Shown in pieces: positions 35,019 through 47,060 of a stretch of 64,000 nucleotides of DNA. Both the position numbers and the translations under genes were made by a program. Every line of letters begins with the position of its first letter. Position 1 is the first letter of the stretch. A model generated the notes under the pieces. It was not told the origin of the DNA, made no database searches, and saw only the letters and a program-made list of their open reading frames with translations. Source of the stretch: Phylloscopus collybita. Its lineage: Eukaryota > Chordata > Aves > Passeriformes > Phylloscopidae. The stretch covers positions 2,998,001 through 3,062,000 of the forward strand of contig JAJNNQ010000003.1 in assembly GCA_027886175.1 (NCBI GenBank), in the 5' to 3' direction.

Positions 35019-38000
35019 GGAGAAAACTACATCTGGGAATTTGAAAATCTAAGCATGCATCCTGTAGAGAGTTTGCACAAAAATAAAGGGGAGGGGATGA
35101 AGTTCATGCAGGCAGCAAGAGAAATGTTTGCTACCATGGGCGTTCACCAGAAGATCCTTGGCTTGGGGAGAAAAGGACACATGGAAAGGGTTTTTTGTTT
35201 TGGTTTGTTTTGTTTTTTCCCCTTCTCAGGGTTTAGGGCATTCAAAGAAAGTGATGGTGAGTAGAAGATCAGTGATGGTGCAGCCTGGTTTATGGAGCAC
35301 CACCACGCCTGGCTGTGCCAGTTCTGGAATGTTCTGGCTCCCGCTCATCTCGGGAAACAGCAATTTCAGAAGACTGGAAATTGTCTGCTGCCTTATCTCA
35401 TAAATTGTAATGATTTTCAGTTCATAGGACATTAAAAAATGAAAAAAACCCTCGTGTCTAGAAGAGCTGTTACATCATTAACACACCACCAATTCCTAAG
35501 GAAACATTTTCAGCAGAGAATAATCCGACCAAAATTCAAATATTGGTAAATTTTATGGGCCAGAAAGGGCAAGTTTATTTGTCAAGCTGCATTAAGTAGG
35601 AGTGAAGAGAGATCTTATCCCTGTTCTGTGAACTCCAAGCAGGGTACAAAACAAGACTGAAATCAGATCCAGTTAAAAGGAAAATTTAAAAGCTCAAGTC
35701 AAGATGTTCATTTCCACTAACACCATTAATTGTGTGCTTACAGCAATGTAACTATTAAATTTTCTTTATAATTAAATTTATCACACAGGGATTCAGCGAT
35801 ATGGAGAGGTGACTGTAAGGAATTATCTACTAAAAAAATAAATCAGAAATTATTTTCAAACTCAAAGGCAAGCAAAGTTTTTTTTCACTTCTTCACGCAT
35901 TGTGAATGAATTAATTCACCCAAAAATTCTTAATGGAGAAATATTTTGTTATAGTACAGGGATAAAAACCTCATGAAACCTAAAATGAAAATGATTATCA
36001 GAAATGGAAAAATAATCATTTTTCAAAGTTAGTTTCATCTTCGGTTCATTAAATATTCATGAGCAGCTCTTGAGTCCTTTTAATTTGTTGTTTGCACAGA
36101 TGCAATATTTGTTCTTTCCTAAGTGTTTTGATGACCCCAGTGATCCTCTCTCTGGATCTGCCTGAGATGCTCCAGCTGTGGATAATCCCATTTCACTCCT
36201 GTCATTTCCCTTCCTTGACCAGGTAAATTTTATTCTCTCAACCCAAAGTTCTTGGTGTTGTCTCCAGGGCTTTGAAACGCTCGGAGTGGGTTGGAGGATA
36301 AATGGGCTGGGAAATGACAGAAAACACTGAAGCTTTTTCTGTCTGGCCCACTGAGGCCTCAGAGCCACAGCTCCCACCAGGCCAATGCAAAATTTATTGG
36401 CTGCTTACAGAACTTGAATTCCATTTTCCTTTTCCCGTGGTCATCTGTGTGCATGGGCTGAGATATGAAGAAGTGAAGCAGATATTTTCCACTTGTGCTC
36501 ATTCCGTGGCCAGGGATCTCAGGATCTGCTCCTTTCCTGGGGTGAATTATGCACTGACAGTATTGACACTTTTTTCCTCAGTTCACATGAAATTAAAAAA
36601 TATTTAATGAATAAATCTAAATTTTTTCCCAATAGTCACCACATCTCTTGCAATAATCACTTGTTACTGTTCAAAACTGTTCAAAACTACTACCAATTAC
36701 TATAAATAATACCAAAAAAAGAGGCTATTTCAAGGACTTAAAGGCAATTTTATTAAGAATTAAATATTTTAGTCAATGTGTTCAGCTATGGCTCAGTCTG
36801 ACAAAAACAGATAAAAAACACATTCAAGTTTCCCTCAGAATTAAGATCTGTACATGGAAGGAAAAGGGAAGAGTATAGGGTGTGACAGAGAAGGTAAAGA
36901 AAATAAAGGGTATTTTCCCCAACATAGGCTCAGGATTACAGTTAAAATTTCTGTGAGAATGTTTAGTTAAAAATAGACTCCAAGAACAAGAAAAGTCTTA
37001 AAAGCCAGACTACTTCCCATCAGCCCTGGTACTTTTTGAGCTTTGATGAATTGCAAGACAGCAGCTAAATAATCCATAGAATGAAAAGAGAGCAAATTTG
37101 TGTCCTTTTATTAAGGACACAAATAACTCAGACCAGGGTGAATTCTCAGTAAATACAAAGAAGAGAAGCTCTGTTCAGAGCTGGAGGCTGGGCTTTGGTT
37201 CTAGAGAGAAATCTCCAGCAAATTTGACATCTGGTGTGTGAGAGATCCTGGAGACCACTGCAGGCACCAGAGATGGAATTGCTTGGAGACCATTTTCCCA
37301 AAGGTAGGGGAGGAATTGATTAAGGAGGGAAAGGACCCTGACTGTCTCCTTTGAAGCTGCACTCCCATTCTTTAACATCAGTGAAAATTCTGCCTGGAAA
37401 ACTGTTTGTTTTCCCTTCTCAATTTTTAGAGAGTGAAATATTTCCATTCTCAACATTCCCCGTTACAGCCCTGACCCCAGAGGACACAGAGCACAGCTCA
37501 CCCCAGTCTGGGGATCAAAGACAGTTTGGAAGTCTGAGTCACACTCATTCCTATTTGTGGAAACATTTATCAAATCTGAAATTGCCTTTTTTTTCATCCC
37601 ACCCTGAATTCTTCACCAGATCTTCAACAATGTAACCCAAATGGGTTTCCAGTAAAACAAAATCAGGCAGTACAATCCATTCCAATAATTCTTCCTGAGT
37701 GTTGATTCACGTGCCCAAACAGCAGAGAAAATGAGGGTAAAAAATGAGGGGTGGTGAAAGTGAAATCATTAAAATAAAACATAAAAATTACTGCACCCAA
37801 CCAGTGAAATGAACAATTACAAAAGGGCAAAAAACATATTTTAACTTTGCAAAAAAACTTTTTATGATCAGGCAGTGATTGCTTTGTGTCAGACCAGGTG
37901 CTTTTCCTCCCCTCCCTCCCTCACAGTGGTGATTATTTCTAAGTGCATTTGGGGAGAGTGAATGGAGTGTTGGGCTCTCAGAGCAGCCTGAAATGAGGAT

Positions 38001-41000
38001 ATCTGATCCAATAATCTGGAGATTTAGTCTCATCATGAAGGCCTCCTAATTGTACTCTCCTCAGATAGACCCGAATTAATTCTTGCCATTCATCCCCTGA
38101 AATGTATCTGGGCTGATACACTGATAATAATTTTCTTATCTCAGAGACAGACAGTTAAGGGAAGAGCCTGGGAAAATAAAGGGAAATGTTGAAGGTGATT
38201 ATCATAATGAGAATGTTAATTAGCTCCATTTCAGACACCAATTGTTGGCACATGAATCAGCAAGCAACTCTCCAAGTGTTTTCATAAGATTTTTCTATTT
38301 CTAATCTTCTCCTATTTCTAATCTTTTCCCATTTCTTCTATTCCTCTTGCTGTCATTATAGGCATGAGGATCCTTTCTGATAAGGAAAACAAAAGTTGAT
38401 TTCAGCAGTTGAAGAAAGTCTGTAGTAGAGAAAGACATGCATAATCTGTTTCTCTGCTCCCTCAAATGTTTTCTATACCTGACCAAGAGTACTTGGCAAT
38501 TAATGTGGTTGAAGGGAGGCAAAAATGTGAATTATTTCTTCTCTTCAATGGCCAGGGACTGTGGTACATAGTTGAGCAAGGGTTGTGCATGGTCAGCGCT
38601 TGAAATCCAAATTTCAGCCTCATCTGTGGCCTTCTATACAAAGAAAAAGGCAGAGCAAGACACTTCCCTCCTTTTGTTTTTCCAGGTTTTTCACATCTTC
38701 TGTTTCCTGAGCTCTGCCTTCTCTGGACACCCCCCAAACCTCTCCTTTTTTAATTTGTTACAATGAGATAATCACCCCCCACACCAGGATGCAGCTGAGG
38801 CTGATGCTCTAGAGAGAAAATGCTTTTTCCACTGCTCTCATGTTCGTGGTAAACAAGGACTTTGGGGGAGTATTTGCATTATTTTTCCAAAGCACTTTGC
38901 AGTGTGGATTTGGTGTCCCTGAGCCCCACTCATGGCACTGCTCTCTCAGATTCCTGCCACCCATTCTGCTGTAAATTTGTTCTATCAGAAGAGGGCAATT
39001 TTGTTGTCTCCCCCTGTGTCTGATCTCCTGGCTCTCTCTCTCATTAATTCCCTGTTTTAGGGGTAGGAGTTCTCTATTTCAGTATCAGGTTGGAAATTCA
39101 ACAAGCTGACATTTATTCCCACTGCCTAGAGAAGTCACGAAATTCCCCCAAGTATAAACTCCAGCCTCCTGGGACATCTCCCAGCACAGCCCAATCCCAG
39201 TGCCCAGTTTAGGCTGTTTTTAGGAGACAGGTCAGCCCTGTGCTAATTTGGGTTAGATGTTCCAGCAGATTTCCCTGGGATGCATCAAGTGCTTGTTAAA
39301 CTCTGATTATCAGTTACACCCACTTGTAGCTCTGCCCACTCAGAGCTCATCCAAATAACACAACAGAATTTATCTTTAAAAAATCCTCAGGTCATCAGGC
39401 TGGTTATTATGAAGAACTTCTTTATCAGATTTTTGTTTTCAACTCTCTGAAAATTAGTGGCAAGTGAACCAGAAGGAGCAGCTTGGCCATGCCCACAGCA
39501 AGTAAGGGGATAAAGGAAACAGAGGTTTAGAGGAGGGTCTGCAAGAAACATGGAGAGATACAAAACACAGGCTCTGAGGAAACAGCTGGAGCTAAGTTTT
39601 CATTCTCCAGGGGCTTTTCAGAGCCATATTAAGCCATGTTTTCCCTGTCTCAGTACAAATCTTTATCTCCATTAACCTTCTGTCGGAACCCCAGAGCAGA
39701 GGATGCTCCATCCCTCCACCTCTGCTCCTCCAGCACCTCTCCTCAGCAACATTTGCTTTCCCTCTGGCTCCTCTTCTGCTCAATCAGCTCCACAATATCT
39801 CCTGACCTGTATCCCACTTCCCACTTTTCAAGGCTCTCCAGGGCCAGGCACAGCTGATCCCACAGCTGATCCCAGGGATGAGGTACCAAGTGCCAGGGCA
39901 TCAATTCCTCAGCTTTCCTGGCCTCTTGAGGCAAAACTCCTACATGTTCCTTTCCATGTTTTTAAATAATAGTAACTTCTGAATTTTTCTGATTTTTTTT
40001 TTTTAATTATGTCTAAGTACACACACAATTGTTAGTTTATTAATAAAATATATTTACTTAATGCTTTCATGGCTAGGAATGTATATAGAGCTGAAATTAA
40101 CAGCCTGGATTTTCCCTGGGCTTCCCCATCACTCTCTTCCCAGCAGCAGAATTTCCACAGGAAAACAACTGCAATTAAAATATGATCTGAGTCAAAAGTA
40201 AAACTCCATGATTCTCAGTAGCATTATTCTCCTATTTATTCAATTTGTGAACTACAGCAGCCCCTGCAAGCTGCATGGCTGGGGAATATGTAAACACAGA
40301 CTAAAATTAGGAAAGAGGTCTATAAATCCATACTGACAAGTGCTTTATTCCTATAAATCAGGGTAAGGAAGGCATCCACCTACAGAAATAAATTGTAGAT
40401 GCTGAAGGACGCTACAGCTTCACTAATCTGTTAAATAAAGGTACAAAGTGCTCCATTTCTCTGGGACAGTTTTTCTGCTCTACCTAGGTGTGGGGTGTGC
40501 TCCTACAGGGTTTGGCCTGTGCATCCAGACAACCCAAATCTGTGCAACTCTCTGCTATTAGCCAGAGCTAATTATTAATTTGGGTGGTTGTGCTAATGGA
40601 GTCAGGGAGGATTTGCTCAGTTCAGTGTTGGCACAGCCCACAATAAAATCTTTATCTTCCCTCAAGAGCAAGTTAAAACACCTGAGTTCTACCATTTTGA
40701 AGAACAAATTTAATAACACAAGTCTGAATTAATTTTTTCTTAATTTATATTTGCATACTTTTTAAAATCACCACACATTGTTCTGCAGTAGGTGTTATTT
40801 TATCCTCACTCTTGGGCCCTTTCCACTGCAATTTCTTCTGACAGAGAACTGATATGTACTCCCCAGTGTCTGTAAGCAGGGATGGCACTGCCCAAAGTGC
40901 CACAGATCCACCGAGTCCTCCCTGGGACTGAGGGACTCGGGGTCTTTGGGAGAATTGTTTCTGAGAGCAGTCACAAGCTGTTACTCTAACAAGCAGCACA

Positions 41001-42565
41001 CAGACAGCTTTTTCCTCCTGCTCTTCCACAATCCCTCATGTCAGCTGGAATTACCAGCCCCACAAACCACCCTGTTTAAGCAGCCTATTTATAACTGCAC
41101 GAGAATGTCTCAGGGCTCAGGCCTGGAACGTAAATTCACTGTTTTGCTTTGCTTCTCCTGTTCTTGATTAAGGAAATGGTATCTCTCCAATGGATGGGAT
41201 GTCACCTGTCAGGTGTTTTTTGGCAATTTATCCACTTTTCAGACATTACTCATGGTAATCATGATGAGTATTATATTTATCACCATTTATCATGAGCTTT
41301 CCCAATTAAGACAATTAAAGCTCTTCCATTTTTATTCTCTGTGGAGGTTTTTCTTTCCACATTTGATTTTTACCTTCTCTTTTTTTCCATATTTGTTCAT
41401 GGCCTTATTTTTTATTGTGTCAGGGAATCCATAACTCCTCATGGACCAGGTCCCTCCAGGCTACCTGTTTCCATGGAATTTAGCTGCTACCTTTATTGCC
41501 TAACCCAATGGAGGGTGCTGTGCCCAACAGAAAAACATGGGAAGAGTCTGGATTTCTAGAGCTAAGTCACATTTTTCTTAAAAAGAAACAATAAAAGATG
41601 TAAAAAACGTAAATGCTGCTCTATCAGTGCATCCCAAGCTCCTGCACCATCTTGAGCTGCCTCTCATCATCCTCTTCCCTCTGCTCCTTTTGTTCATGTG
41701 GCCATTATTAAGATTAATATGTAAAGAGATAATTAAATTTCTCAGTGAAAAGCAGCATTATTAAATCCATTTGAGTATTAATTCAATGCCATCAGAAAAA
41801 ATCTTGGTGTCTCCATGAGGGAAAAAGGTGCCAGGAAATGGAATTTGTGTGTTGGGGGGCAGAGGAAACCAAGGTTTTCTTTGTGATTTGTTGCCTTTGC
41901 AGCACCATGTGCCATCATTAGGAGGTACAGCCTGAGGTCCACAGCCACTCAAAGTAAAGCCTGGCTTAAATTATTTTACTGTGAGCACCTCTTTGTGTTC
42001 CAAAAGAGGATTGTCCAGTGTAGATGGTTCTGCAACAAAGGTCCAGGTCAGGCTGGAGAGCGTAGGAATGCATTTCCACACCCAAGCAAATGATTCTATA
42101 CAAGGAAAAGAGTTTCAGTTTATCTTTGAACACATAAGGAGGCCAAACTAGAAAGTTCTGTGTCCTTTTCATGGGCATTGCCAGCTCAGTGCCAGCAGAG
42201 GCACTGGCTGGGCTTTAGAAATGTTCCTCAAAACCTGTTACTAATTTCATTGAGCAAGGTACCAAAAAGCCCACCTGGACCATTCAGTACTTAAAAGCCT
42301 GCACAGAACTGCTCAGTTGTTTTTTATGGACTGCCTTAGCTGTGCAAGAGTCTTCTCTGCCCAGTGTTCAACTTACATTTCTTTTGTTTGATACCATTTG
42401 TTATTTTTGTCATTATTAAAACCTTTTCTTTTTACAAAGCATGTCCAGAGAAGTTGTCTCGCTGTTATTAAGCCACTCTGAGAAGCTGCAGGTCAAAACT
42501 CAGACTTGATACATCTTCAGGAGGCTCATTCCACTCTGGCCAGGTGCCAGACTGTACCAGGAGAG
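35019..42565. other. About 7.5 kb of unique sequence, no gene recognised
   Basis: Apart from the 38-bp repeat copy, I see no named repeat. It is AT-rich in parts (35.7-36.1, 36.6-37.0 and 39.97-40.1 kb). Open frames are under 110 codons, overlap on both strands and carry no recognisable domain. It could be intronic or intergenic. Confidence 0.4.
35381..35418. repeat. 38-bp exact direct repeat, copy 2
   Basis: Second copy of the block at 34362-34399, with no mismatch. It contains a GATA-type site (CTTATCT). Confidence 0.95.
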
Positions 42566-42664
42566 GATTTGGAGCAACCTGGCCCAGTGGAAGGTGTGAA
42601 CCGGGTGATCCTTGATGTCCCTTCCAACCCAAACCATTCCAACCCTCTGTGATGATTCTGTGAC
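42566..42664 (+). mobile_element. CR1 LINE 3' end
   Basis: Plus-strand CR1 terminus: GGAGCAACCTGGCCCAGTGG, CCTTCCAACCCAAACCATTC, then the tail TGATGATTCTGTGA. Confidence 0.88.
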
Positions 42665-42721
42665 CATTTCACAGACATTTCCTCACTCTCAGTCTTGTCT
42701 CCCACGTGTAACAGCAAACCC

Positions 42722-42901
42722 ACTGGGATTGCTGTTCCTCACCCTGTTTTCGCTCCTTTATCTACTCATTCTCTACTCAGAGCATCTCTTACTCAAGGCA
42801 GTAGCTCAGGCCAACACAGCTGAAAGAGGCAAAACCCCCTTCCCTCCTGCTCCCCAAGCCCAGCCCTCCTTGTTTGTGGGTTTGAGGCGGCTTTTTGGGG
42901 A
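42722..42901. repeat. 180-bp direct repeat, copy 1
   Basis: Matches 43862-44041 with three substitutions and no indels (about 98% identity). It starts ACTGGGATTGCTGTTCC and ends GGCTTTTTGGGGA. One frame is open through it and translates to a hydrophobic stretch (GLLFLTLFSLLYLLILYSEH) followed by a proline-rich part. In that frame two of the three differences are silent. I do not recognise the family. Confidence 0.93.
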
Positions 42902-43275
42902 GACCAAGGCTCTGCTCTCTGCAGGAGGGCACAGGTCCCCCCTAAAGCCCTCAAACTGCTGCAGAATTGGTTGGAAGCCTCCCACCACAGGAAGGCACAG
43001 CCACGCTGATGTATTTGCAGACTAAAATAATGTGTGAGGTCTAAACGGTGGCCAGAGCACTTGAACCTCTGACAATCACCTGCAGATGACAGGAGAGCTG
43101 TGCTGCTTCATTCCAGTGATTGATTAAGTAGCAAAAGATGAGTGCTGGACTCCATCCTTTTGTGAAGCAATCTGCAGCTCCTGCTGCTGGAATTTGAACT
43201 GAGGGATGGTTCCCTGGTAATTTGTAATGGCTTGGGAGATAGGGCTGCCTAAGCTGGGCAGGGATGCAGATGAAT

Positions 43276-43306
<31 letters not shown>
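43276..43306 (+). repeat. (CAG)10 trinucleotide microsatellite
   Basis: Ten CAG units. The alanine-rich frames across it (43124-43378 minus and 43227-43448 plus) are not supported as genes. Confidence 0.96.
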
Positions 43307-43861
43307 TTCCCCAGGTGAAAATAGCTTTGTGTCTTTTAAATTTTTAATGGAGATTAACACTTTGTCACTGCAGTGCATCGCTCAGTGCAGCGTGTGGAGA
43401 GGGGCTCCGTGTTGGGGAGGGAGACGAAGCCCTGAACAGATACAATGAAAAATCCCTGACATAAAGCCTGTCCTTGTTTGAACCAGCATTTGCCTCTCCA
43501 AAATAAAGGCAGACACATTCCCATGACGGAGGACATGGGATGGCTTTCCATCTATTTGCTGGTGGATGTATAAATCCGAAGGAGAAAGTTAATTAGACTC
43601 CCTGTGTGCGAGGCAGTGGAGTAGACTCTGATTGCTAATTATTTTAATATAGGTAAACAGCTATTGACAGTACAAGTAATTTTCCCCCATCTCCAGTTAA
43701 GAGGCTGCCAGGTATCAGTCTAACAGCTCCGAGCGAACCTGAGGCAATTTAAATTATGGGTTTTAATCAATATGTAAATTGTTATTGTAGGAGCCATCCA
43801 TGAGAGTTTGCTGCAGCTGCCCCACCACTCCTCAGACCTGGCAGTTGCTGGCTCGGGTCAG

Positions 43862-44041
43862 ACTGGGATTGCTGTTCCTCACCCTGTTTTCACTCCTTTA
43901 TCTACTCATTCTCTACTCAGAGCATCTCTTACTCAAGGCAGTAGCTCAGGCCAACACAGCTGAAAGAGGCAAACCCCCCTTCCCTCCTGCTCCCCAAGCT
44001 CAGCCCTCCTTGTTTGTGGGTTTGAGGCGGCTTTTTGGGGA
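43862..44041. repeat. 180-bp direct repeat, copy 2
   Basis: Second copy of 42722-42901, 1,140 bp away in the same direction. Homology ends abruptly at the left and decays after GGGGA at the right. Confidence 0.93.
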
Positions 44042-45226
44042 TACCAATGCCCAGAACACACATTTATTTGCTTTTGGCATTGTCACCCAGAGGCAGTTCC
44101 GCCTCAGAGCTTTTGAAAACTCTTTCAGCTCATCCCTCCCAGAGGCCAACTCACCTTGTATTGACCTCCAACTTTCAATTTACTCGTTACCTTAGCAATA
44201 ATAACAAAAATTAATAACACCCCCAAACGTATTAGTTTGTAATTTCCCATACTACAGCCTTTAAGGCATAACCTAATTTAAAACTGTCCAGTTCTCAGTG
44301 TTTTGTACTTAATATTTGAGATGTAGCAAATGATGGCTCATTTGTTCTTGCACTTCTGTCAAAAAGCTGTGCAATACCTTCAATTTTAGTGAGCATGTTT
44401 CTCTTGAAAATTAATTACCATGTTGTACATTTGCCTTTGGTGAAATTAGATTTAAGGCTGATTTGGTGAATGATAGCTGAGATTCTTTTCTTTTTTATTT
44501 AGTTGCAAAAGCTCCTTGGGAGCCATGTCTGATACACTCTAATATACTCAGAAGTGGAAAACAGAGAGGTTCTCCAACATTGCTCCTTCCAGGTGGCCTC
44601 AAAGACATATTTCTTTAAACCATGACCAAAAATTTACGGTTTGGATCAACTTTGGATTAAGCAAGGCCAAAAAAAAATATGGTTTGCTTGCAGCAATTAA
44701 TATTTTCCCTCCTTCTAGAGACCTGCAGAAAGCAGCACAAAGTGATTGGTCGTATTTTTCAGCCCCAGAGGTGTCCAGGCTGCTTGCTAAAGCAAGGGAT
44801 AAATACAAAACCACTTCAGAAGAGGGTAAGAGGCAGAGGAATTAGCAAAGAATTAGTCTGAGAAGAGATGCAGGACAAAAAGCCCAGTGGACAGAGGAAG
44901 AGCCTCTCCATCAATCAGCCTGAAGGTTCCTGTTTTACTGTGGAGGGCTGTCCTGGGGCAGCAGCAGGGGGAAATCTGGGTGAATTGATGTCTTGGCAGC
45001 CACCACTGGCCCTGGGCACAGCAGAGGCTCAGGGACCTGCACAAGAGGGCACCTTGGCTGTGGTTGGCACTGGAGGGGATCCATGACCAAACTCGGAAGA
45101 TTTCAGAGTCCTCCCATTAACCACAGCCCTACTTTTAGAAAATTTGGTGAATTGTTGCTTTTATTACCCAACCCTTCCCTGCCTCAGCCCATTAGACATT
45201 GTTTATGCTGGGTTCTGTTGGGTTTC
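44042..45226. other. Unique sequence, no gene recognised
   Basis: AT-rich to about 44700, then GC-richer towards the LTR. No domain seen. Confidence 0.4.
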
Positions 45227-45789
45227 TGTTGGAGCTGTTGGGCACTGAGGATTTCAGGCTTTCTGTGCTGCCAGGCACTGACCCCCAAGCAAACCCTGCA
45301 TTCCACCTGAGGCCTTGGAAAAGGCTCCCAAAATTGAGTGACAGCACTGGGATTGTGGGTGTGGGGTTTGAACAGAAGTGTGTGATAGCACAGGGTGCAA
45401 AACTCAGAGTTTAAGGGTTTAAAATACAGTGATATATAGAGAGCAAGGTGGAGGATTTAGGGCAGAGGCTGAGTCCTTCTTTTTCACCTTCTTCTCCATG
45501 GTCTGGGTGGTGTTTTGTAATTGGGTAGGAAAGTGCACATTGCAGGCCAGGGGTGGTTGGTTATTGGGTTAAAAGTGAAAATAATCTAGGTGTCATTTCT
45601 TAATTGGACAGTTTATCCTTAAAAGGCCTTGTAGAGAGATAGGGGACATTTTTAGTTTGTGAGCTAGAAGTGCTGTAGAACTCACAACTTGTCATATAGA
45701 TAAGAATTAATAAACATCTGAGACCGAACAAGAAATACTGTCTGGAGCATTTAATCCCAGCTCTGGCAAAAAGAAGATAAAACTTAACA
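45227..45789 (+). mobile_element. Solo LTR, second family (class II-like), copy B
   Basis: A 563-bp element homologous to 18573-19141 (which is inverted). It begins TGTTGGAGCTG and ends CTTAACA. The exact 6-bp target duplication GGTTTC lies at 45221-45226 and 45790-45795. AATAAA lies at 45709-45714, 75 bases before the 3' end. The complete ends and perfect duplication mark it as an independent insertion, later reduced to a solo LTR. Confidence 0.91.
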
Positions 45790-46817
45790 GGTTTCCCTTC
45801 ATGGGCAGCACTGAGGCCAAACACCTGCCACCTCCTTGAGCTGCTGGTGACTCCCTGCAGGGCTGGCCTTCAGTCCCTACACCTTCCCTTCCATTTAAAC
45901 CAGGAGCTGGCTGTATTCCTGAGCATCCAGCACGTCTTCTGGCCTTTTTGGGGAAAAAAATCACTTGAAACCACCAAAAAAAATCTCCTTAAAATGAATT
46001 TCCCATAATACCGCGCTCTTGCAGCTCCGTGTTCTTCTGCAACCTCGAAACTGCACGAAATTCACCACAAACCCAGAGAGTGGTTCTTCTTTACCTCTGA
46101 AAAACCCAGAATGCTTCGGGCAGGAAAAAAAAAATAAGTAGGAATAACGTGGTGAAAAGTTGCAGTTCTTTGGCTTAGTTTGGAGAGGCCGATCCCGTCG
46201 GGATCTGCGGACAGTTATTTTTATGCATTCATTGCTCATTGACCAGGATAATCAAATAGAATATTCCATTTGCTGCCTGCTGTTTAAGTGCCTAATTCAG
46301 AGCTAATTGAAGTCAATGGGCAGATATTCACAGACTTTAATGGACCAGCCATAATCTTATGTCTAACCTGGTTGTGTAAGTTATTTTATTTATCCTAATT
46401 ATTTTCATCCTCGCATGCACGCACGACCAATTATTTATTTTACGTGCATAATCATCATCTGTAAGTGGAAGTGTTTTAAAGTAGTTATTAAAAGGTATTT
46501 CGAGGCCCATGTTTGCACAGACCTGTGGCTATGATAATGGCACAGAGAGAGATTTTAACAGAGCATTGCTTTGGTATCCACGATAACAGTTATCACTATA
46601 AAAATGTGTTTAAATTACAAAGGGGTTTTTTCGTTGCTGCAGCTCCATGGGCACAACTTGAGCCACTAATGTGATTATACCAACAACCTATACATATTTA
46701 TGCCCTAATGGCACAACTCTTCAGCTGCTGGGAGCAGAATATACCCTGAACAAGAGCCAAAGTTTGAGATCCCTGAAAAAAGAAAAGCTTTACACTGCCT
46801 CATTAGTGTTTCCCAGG
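45790..46817. other. Unique sequence; CNE-like block at about 46240-46640
   Basis: 46240-46640 is repeat-free, AT-rich and full of homeobox-type cores (CCTAATTA, ACCAATTATTTATT), with balanced complexity. It is a candidate conserved non-coding element. No gene recognised. Confidence 0.4.
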
Positions 46818-47060
46818 AAAACCAACCAACTAAAAAAAAAAACAAAAACCCCAACAAACCCACCCAAAAAAAAAAACAAAACCCAAAAAAAAACCACCAA
46901 AAAAACCCCACAAACAAACAAAAAAAACACCACGAAACAAACCCAAAAGAAAGTAACATAAAAAATCCCACACAGACAAAAAATCCCCAACCACATAATG
47001 AAAACCAAATGAACAAAACAAAACAAAACAAATACAAAAGAAAACAAACAAACAAACACA
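46818..47060 (+). repeat. A/C-rich low-complexity tract
   Basis: About 243 bases, mainly A and C, slightly eroded after 46930 by some G and T. The frames on both strands are spurious. Confidence 0.93.

Noticed and set aside
34613..35052. Lysine/asparagine/proline-rich frame of 143 codons
   Set aside because: It translates an A/C-only tract.
43124..43448. Polyalanine-type coding repeat
   Set aside because: It is the (CAG)10 microsatellite read in other frames, with no coding context.
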